Below are positions 8,157 through 10,979 of a DNA stretch of 10,979 bases, in pieces. The translations under genes were made by a program, and so were the position numbers. The stretch's first letter is position 1; every line of letters starts with the position of its first letter. The stretch is from Chloroflexota bacterium (lineage in GTDB: Bacteria > Chloroflexota > Dormibacteria > Dormibacterales > Dormibacteraceae). The notes under the pieces were generated by a model. The model saw nothing but the letters and a program-made list of their open reading frames with translations, had not been told where the DNA came from and did no database searches. The stretch is from positions 1-10,979 of the forward strand of contig VBJR01000102.1 of the NCBI GenBank assembly GCA_005880175.1, written 5' to 3'.

Positions 8157-8240
8157 TTCCCTCTCCGCCCTCGAGGGTTGGCCAGTGGGCCGCCGCTGGC
8201 GACGGCCCCCCTGACCGGCCGGCTCACACCGGCGCCGACG

Positions 8241-8456
8241 CTAGAAGAAGTAGCACCCGTCCACGCCGCCGCCCTGCGGGGAGTCCGTGACGACGAACTC
8301 GCCGGCCTGCTGCGCGGGGTTGACGTTGGCGTACTGGATCGCCTCGTCCACGGTGTTGAAATGGCGGGTTCGCCACACCTTGACGCCGGCCGCGAGGTTG
8401 AGCGAATCGCGCTCGCTGACCTTCTGCCGGGTAGCCGCCTCAGTCGAGATAGCCAT
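8241..8456 (-). CDS. Uncharacterised 71-residue small protein
   Basis: The start is ATG 8456, chosen because AAGGAG sits 8 nt upstream, the best ribosome binding site in the window. The frame is open to 8579, but the upstream extension is not needed and the segment before 8456 reads like a leader. The protein has a polar N-terminus (residues 1-20), a likely beta strand at about 24-33 (GVKVWRTRHF), a likely helix at 35-46 (TVDEAIQYANVN) and a likely strand pair at 52-71 that ends in a Gly-rich turn and CYFF. It lacks a signal peptide or membrane segment and has one Cys, three residues before the C-terminal Phe. Third codon positions are strongly G/C, as in real genes here. I do not recognise the family. 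A compact beta-alpha-beta protein is the simplest reading; a peptide precursor with a C-terminal core is possible, but no maturation enzyme is nearby. It is divergent from the BNR_4 gene and followed by a hairpin, so it is probably transcribed alone. Confidence 0.75.
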   Translation of the reverse strand: MAISTEAATRQKVSERDSLNLAAGVKVWRTRHFNTVDEAIQYANVNPAQQAGEFVVTDSPQGGGVDGCYFF

Positions 8457-8676
8457 GCCGATATCTCCTTGTACCCCAGTCATGCGGTGACGATCGATCC
8501 GGATCCGCCTCCCATCCACCGGTGAGATGAGAAGCCCGGTCCACCATCGCACGTTTGCCTCGGCTGCGCAAGCTTTCAACAGAATCGATATTCAAATAAC
8601 TGAGATGTAGTTGGAGGCGAGCGCGGCGTAGTAGCCTCCTCGGGAGAACGGCAGCTCGGTTGGGGGAGGCATCGCC
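8457..8676. promoter_or_regulatory. Divergent promoter region (small protein / BNR_4 protein)
   Basis: This 220-bp gap holds the least GC-rich stretch of the window (about 8571-8612). Minus strand: TTGAAA (8574-8579), a 17-bp spacer and AAACGT (8551-8556) make a possible promoter for the small protein, with a leader near 88 nt. The leader contains a perfect 10-bp palindrome GATCCGGATC (8496-8505) overlapping GATCGATC (8492-8499). Plus strand: TTGGAG (8611-8616) and TAGCCT (8632-8637), only 15 bp apart, are a weak promoter candidate. GGGGGAGG (8662-8669), 7 nt before GTG 8677, is a strong ribosome binding site that fixes the start of the next gene. Confidence 0.4.
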
Positions 8677-10098
8677 GTGTCCGGATCCACTGGCTCTCGG
8701 CTGCGCGCCGCGCTCGCGGCGCTGGGACTCGCCGTCGCGGCCGCGGGGGCGGCGGTCACGCCGGCCTCGGCAGCGCCGGTCGTCACGCTGGTCAGCGACA
8801 CGCAGCTCGACGCCCAGGGCGTCTACTTCGTGTCGTTCGACGGCCTGGTCGACAACGAGTCCTTCCAGCAGGACGGCATCCTCACGTTCGCCGGCTTCCA
8901 GTACGCGGCCTGGTACACGGCCAGCCGCAGCGCGGTCATCGCCCGCCGCCAGCTTCCGTCCGGCGCGTGGCAGCAGGCCGTCCTGCCGCACACGCTCAGC
9001 GTGAGCGACTCGCACAACGTGATCTCCATGGGCGTGTCCCCCTCCGACGGGCGGCTGCACATCGCCATGGACACCCACGACAGCCCGGTCTTCTACGTCA
9101 AGTCCGTGGCCGGGCTGGCCTCGGCGCCGGGCTCGCACCCGTGGTCGGCCGGCGACTTCGGCCCGGTCCAGCGGACGCTGGACGGCGTGGACCTGGGCTC
9201 GATCACCTACCCGCAGTTCGTCCTGACCCCCGAGAGCACGCTCCAGCTCAGCTTCCGGACGGGCAGCTCGGGCAACGGCACCAACGAGCTCGCCGAGTAC
9301 GACGGCAGCGCCTGGCACCGGCTGGGGAAGTGGTCGGCCAGCACCGGGTCCTGGACGTCGACGAACGGCGTCGCCAGCACCACCCGAAACATGTATCTGC
9401 ACGGCCTGACGTACGCTCCGAGCGGACGCCTGCACGCGGCGTTCACGTGGCGCGAGGGCAACAGCGCCGTCATGTGCAGCTCGGGCGGCCTGTCCAACCA
9501 CGACACCGGCTACGTCTTCAGCGACGATCGCGGCCGCACCTGGCGCAACAATGCCGGCCAGGTCGTGGGCACCACCGGCGGCCAGCAGGTCTCGGTGACC
9601 TCGCCCGGCCTCGTCGTCGACCCGCTCGATCCCAACCACGGTCTGATCAACCAGGAGAGCCAGGCGGTCGACTCGACGGGCGCGCTGCACGTGCTCATCA
9701 GCTACGTGCCCGGCCGCTTCACCCAGTGCGTGACGAGCTACGCCGCCCAGCGGAAGGCGAACGGCCGGACCTTCTACCTGTCGCGGGCGGCCAACGGGAC
9801 GTGGACGAAGATGGAGATCCCCGTCGCGCCCGGCTCCACGCAGCGCTCCCGGCTGGTGTTCGACCGCGCCGACAACGCCTACGTGATCATGCCGGGCATC
9901 AGGATCGTCGCGGCGACGCGCGCCAGCGGCTGGTCGGATTGGACGACCGTCTTCCAGCCGACCCTGGGCGCGTTCGGCGAGGTCGACGTCGACACGTCGC
10001 GCGTGGCCAGCGCCGGGGTGCTGTCGATCCTCTACCAGCGGTCGTCCAGCGGCACCACCCCGTCGCCGGTCAGGGTGACGGACCTCCAGCTGGGATGA
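8677..10098 (+). CDS. Secreted BNR_4-type beta-propeller protein, putative polysaccharide lyase
   Basis: A 473-residue protein with GTG start at 8677, set by GGGGGAGG 7 nt upstream. Residues 1-32 form a Sec signal peptide with an Ala/Leu-rich core and PASA before the likely cleavage, so it is exported. The mature part is beta-rich throughout. It has the SHNVISMGVSPSDGRLHIAMDTHDSP segment (112-137), typical of BNR_4 (PF15892) proteins, with H113 and H134 as candidate active-site residues. Further signs are PSGRLHAAFTWRE (248-260) and a proper Asp-box SDDRGRTW (282-289). BNR_4 propellers include ulvan lyases (PL24/PL25) and rhamnose-glucuronate lyases (PL27), in which a His in this region takes part in beta-elimination. 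From that I infer cleavage at uronic acids of an acidic polysaccharide; a sialidase is unlikely because the Arg triad and further Asp-boxes are not evident. Two Cys (267, 351) could form a disulfide. The substrate is unknown. The next gene starts 53 bp downstream. Confidence 0.9.
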   Translation: MSGSTGSRLRAALAALGLAVAAAGAAVTPASAAPVVTLVSDTQLDAQGVYFVSFDGLVDNESFQQDGILTFAGFQYAAWYTASRSAVIARRQLPSGAWQQAVLPHTLSVSDSHNVISMGVSPSDGRLHIAMDTHDSPVFYVKSVAGLASAPGSHPWSAGDFGPVQRTLDGVDLGSITYPQFVLTPESTLQLSFRTGSSGNGTNELAEYDGSAWHRLGKWSASTGSWTSTNGVASTTRNMYLHGLTYAPSGRLHAAFTWREGNSAVMCSSGGLSNHDTGYVFSDDRGRTWRNNAGQVVGTTGGQQVSVTSPGLVVDPLDPNHGLINQESQAVDSTGALHVLISYVPGRFTQCVTSYAAQRKANGRTFYLSRAANGTWTKMEIPVAPGSTQRSRLVFDRADNAYVIMPGIRIVAATRASGWSDWTTVFQPTLGAFGEVDVDTSRVASAGVLSILYQRSSSGTTPSPVRVTDLQLG

Positions 10099-10103
10099 CC
10101 TCG

Positions 10104-10116
10104 GCGGCCCGGCCGC
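10104..10116. terminator. Short GC inverted repeat after the BNR_4 gene
   Basis: GCGGCC-C-GGCCGC is a perfect inverted repeat 5 bp after the stop codon. As RNA it could fold as a short stem with a 3-5 nt loop, but there is no T-run, and GC palindromes are common at this base composition. It is a weak terminator candidate only. Confidence 0.25.
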
Positions 10117-10138
10117 TCGAGCTGACACCGCCGGGCTG

Positions 10139-10154
10139 TACGCTCCTCAGGATG
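10139..10154 (+). promoter_or_regulatory. Possible leaderless -10 element before the VOC gene
   Basis: TACGCT (10139-10144) fits the actinobacterial TANNNT -10 pattern and ends 7 nt before ATG 10152, the spacing expected when transcription starts at the ATG itself. No usable Shine-Dalgarno lies before this ATG (the only AGG abuts it). No good -35 is present. CTGACA at 10122-10127 is too close. Confidence 0.35.
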
Positions 10155-10595
10155 CGGCTCGACCTCGTCACGATCGTCGTGGACGACTACGACCGGGCCA
10201 TCGAGTTCTTCACCGGCCGCCTCGGATTCGACCTGGTCGAGGACTCACCATCGCTGACCAACGACGGGCGGCCGAAACGGTGGGTCGTCGTCAGGCCGCC
10301 CGGGGCCGCGACCGGCATCCTGCTGGCTCGCGCCGACGGGCGGCGGCAGACCGCGGTCGTCGGCAACCAGGTCGGCGGACGCGTCGGGTTCTTCCTCCGC
10401 GTGGACGACTTCGACGTCGCCTACGAACGCATGGTCGCTGGCGGCGTCGACTTCGTCTCGCCACCGCGCACCGAACCGTACGGGCGCGTCGCCGTGTTCC
10501 GCGATATCGCCGGCAACCGGTGGGACCTGCTGGGGCCACTTCCGCTCAGCCGGGAGAACAACGGGCGCGCAGGGTGGACACGCCACCGCCCGTGA
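10152..10595 (+). CDS. VOC (glyoxalase/bleomycin-resistance/dioxygenase) superfamily protein
   Basis: A 147-residue protein made of the two beta-alpha-beta-beta-beta modules of the vicinal-oxygen-chelate fold. The first begins LVTIVVDDYDRAIEFFTGRLGFDLVED (residues 5-31). The second begins VGFFLRVDDFDVAYERMVAGGVDF (78-101) and ends with RVAVFRDIAGNRWDLLGP, the usual GN-x-W end strand. The start at ATG 10152 gives a first strand of normal position. The canonical first metal ligand (a His in strand 1 of glyoxalase I-like members) is absent and the last Glu is replaced by Asp (WDLL), so catalysis is not assured and a ligand-binding role is possible. The last 18 or so residues beyond LLGP are Arg/Gly-rich and unlike the family. 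The gene's 3' end touches the broken oxidoreductase fragment, so this tail may be a later extension. It lies 53 bp downstream of the BNR_4 gene, though a promoter of its own is suggested. Confidence 0.88.
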   Translation: MRLDLVTIVVDDYDRAIEFFTGRLGFDLVEDSPSLTNDGRPKRWVVVRPPGAATGILLARADGRRQTAVVGNQVGGRVGFFLRVDDFDVAYERMVAGGVDFVSPPRTEPYGRVAVFRDIAGNRWDLLGPLPLSRENNGRAGWTRHRP

Positions 10596-10724
10596 GATCG
10601 GCGCAGCAGGCTCGGGTTGACGCCGGCCGCGCGCACACCGATCCGGACCCGGATGCGGATCGGGGAGCTCTGCGATCTCCAGGACCTCCGGGCCACCGAA
10701 CTGGTTGAACCTGACTGCCTTCAT
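10596..10724 (-). pseudogene. 5' remnant of a quinone oxidoreductase / MDR-family gene, frameshifted
   Basis: From ATG at 10724 on the minus strand the sequence encodes MKAVRFNQFGGPEVLEIAEL followed by PDPHPGP, the N-terminus of zinc-free medium-chain dehydrogenases of the NADPH:quinone oxidoreductase type. The expected continuation (G-x-hydrophobic-x-VRVRAAGVNP) is not in that frame. It appears in another frame as IGVRAAGVNPSLLRRSH, reached at about 10640-10660. A small deletion therefore joined the two parts out of frame. The break sits in four imperfect hexamers (GATCCG, CATCCG, GGTCCG, GATCGG) and in an 8-bp inverted repeat. Downstream (below about 10595) no further MDR sequence is visible: the nucleotide-binding domain is missing and the VOC gene begins. 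Intact proteins are about 310-330 residues, so only some 12 percent remains. Confidence 0.72.
10638..10663. repeat. Inverted repeat CCGATCCG-N10-CGGATCGG at the MDR frameshift
   Basis: Perfect 8-bp arms at 10638-10645 and 10656-10663 surround a 10-bp loop and coincide with the run of related hexamers where the oxidoreductase reading frame breaks. It is better explained as a slippage or deletion-prone sequence than as an operator, since it lies inside former coding sequence. Confidence 0.5.
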
Positions 10725-10777
10725 CAGCCTGCATCCGGACGCGGCCCGGGTCGCGCCGGCCGGTCATCCCGCCGACA

Positions 10778-10979
10778 ATGGCCGACGTGGTCACGCGCAA
10801 CCGCCGGGTAGCAGAGGCTGCGCTCCGGCCGTGGACACCGGTGTTCACGCATGGCGACCTGCAGGTCACCCACGTGTTCGTCGACGTTGACGAGATCACC
10901 GGCGTGGTCGACTGGTCCGAGGCGAGCCGGGGCGATGCCCTGTACGACCTCGCCAGCTTGACGCTCGGCCACGAGGAGC
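10778..10979 (+). pseudogene. C-terminal lobe of an APH-like phosphotransferase, N-lobe missing (runs off window)
   Basis: In the frame from ATG 10778 the plus strand encodes a short Arg/Ala-rich stretch, then THGDLQVTHVFVDVDEITGV and VDWSEASRGDALYDLASLTLGHEE up to the right edge. HGDL (catalytic Asp), the VDW/D metal-binding motif and the GDALYDLA helix are hallmarks of the APH (PF01636) aminoglycoside/choline-kinase-like fold. The HGDL-x-x-x-N asparagine is His here, a variant I believe occurs in some actinobacterial members. In intact proteins the HGDL motif lies about 160-200 residues from the start; here only 24 residues precede it, and the frame meets a stop (TGA 10712-10714) with no N-lobe motif visible in the segment from there to the motif. 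It is thus most likely a 5'-truncated gene lying head-to-head with the truncated oxidoreductase. An undetected upstream frameshift is an alternative but would leave no room for the N-lobe. Confidence 0.7.

Noticed and set aside
5204..8290. A 1028-codon open frame on the plus strand
   Set aside because: It is the antisense of the LuxR regulator, whose Walker and HTH motifs are unmistakable. The plus-strand product is low-complexity Arg/Gln/Gly-rich.
8440..10128. A 562-codon open frame on the minus strand
   Set aside because: It is the antisense of the BNR_4 gene, which has a signal peptide, a ribosome binding site and an Asp-box. The shadow lacks any domain.
1..10979. CRISPR, IS element, integrase, tRNA or rRNA
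   Set aside because: No spaced direct repeats, terminal inverted repeats with transposase, or RNA gene signatures were seen on reading both strands.

Overview
The window is GC-rich throughout, uses GTG as well as ATG starts, and carries a large ATPase-type LuxR regulator, secreted carbohydrate-active enzymes and a VOC protein. This points to a soil-type actinobacterium (Actinomycetes or Thermoleophilia-like). The genus cannot be fixed from the sequence. The coding density and strand switches look chromosomal. I see no insertion sequence, integrase, phage gene, CRISPR array, tRNA or rRNA.

Layout from left to right. (1) 1-1278, minus: the N-terminal half of a cytoplasmic GH63/MGH1-like glucosidase, cut by the left edge. 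(2) 1448-2143, plus: a 231-residue membrane protein of unknown function, divergent from the glucosidase and ending 7 bp from the stop of the next gene. (3) 2151-5174, minus: a secreted, complete 1007-residue GH35 beta-galactosidase of the multidomain (fungal LacA-like) type. (4) 5318-7960, minus: an 880-residue LAL-type LuxR regulator directly upstream of the beta-galactosidase. A TTGACA box and a perfect dyad lie in the 143-bp gap, and a second perfect dyad lies just upstream of the regulator's own start. (5) 7961-8240: non-coding, with a strong hairpin. (6) 8241-8456, minus: a 71-residue uncharacterised small protein with an excellent Shine-Dalgarno. (7) 8677-10098, plus: a secreted BNR_4-type beta-propeller protein resembling the fold of ulvan/rhamnose-glucuronate lyases. 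(8) 10152-10595, plus: a VOC-superfamily protein, possibly leaderless. (9) 10596-10979: a region of gene remnants, holding the broken 5' end of a quinone-oxidoreductase-type gene (minus) and the C-terminal lobe of an aminoglycoside-phosphotransferase-like gene lacking its N-lobe (plus, runs off the edge).

How the genes may work together (inference): a secreted beta-galactosidase and a secreted lyase-type propeller would act on a galactose- and uronic-acid-containing polysaccharide outside the cell, while the GH63 enzyme hydrolyses an alpha-glucoside/mannoside inside. The LuxR regulator, placed codirectionally upstream of the galactosidase, is the obvious candidate controller. No transporter is seen in the window, so a complete utilisation locus cannot be claimed. 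I found no clearly new defence, mobile or RNA system. The least explained items are the 71-residue protein, the membrane protein and the decayed junction at the right end.
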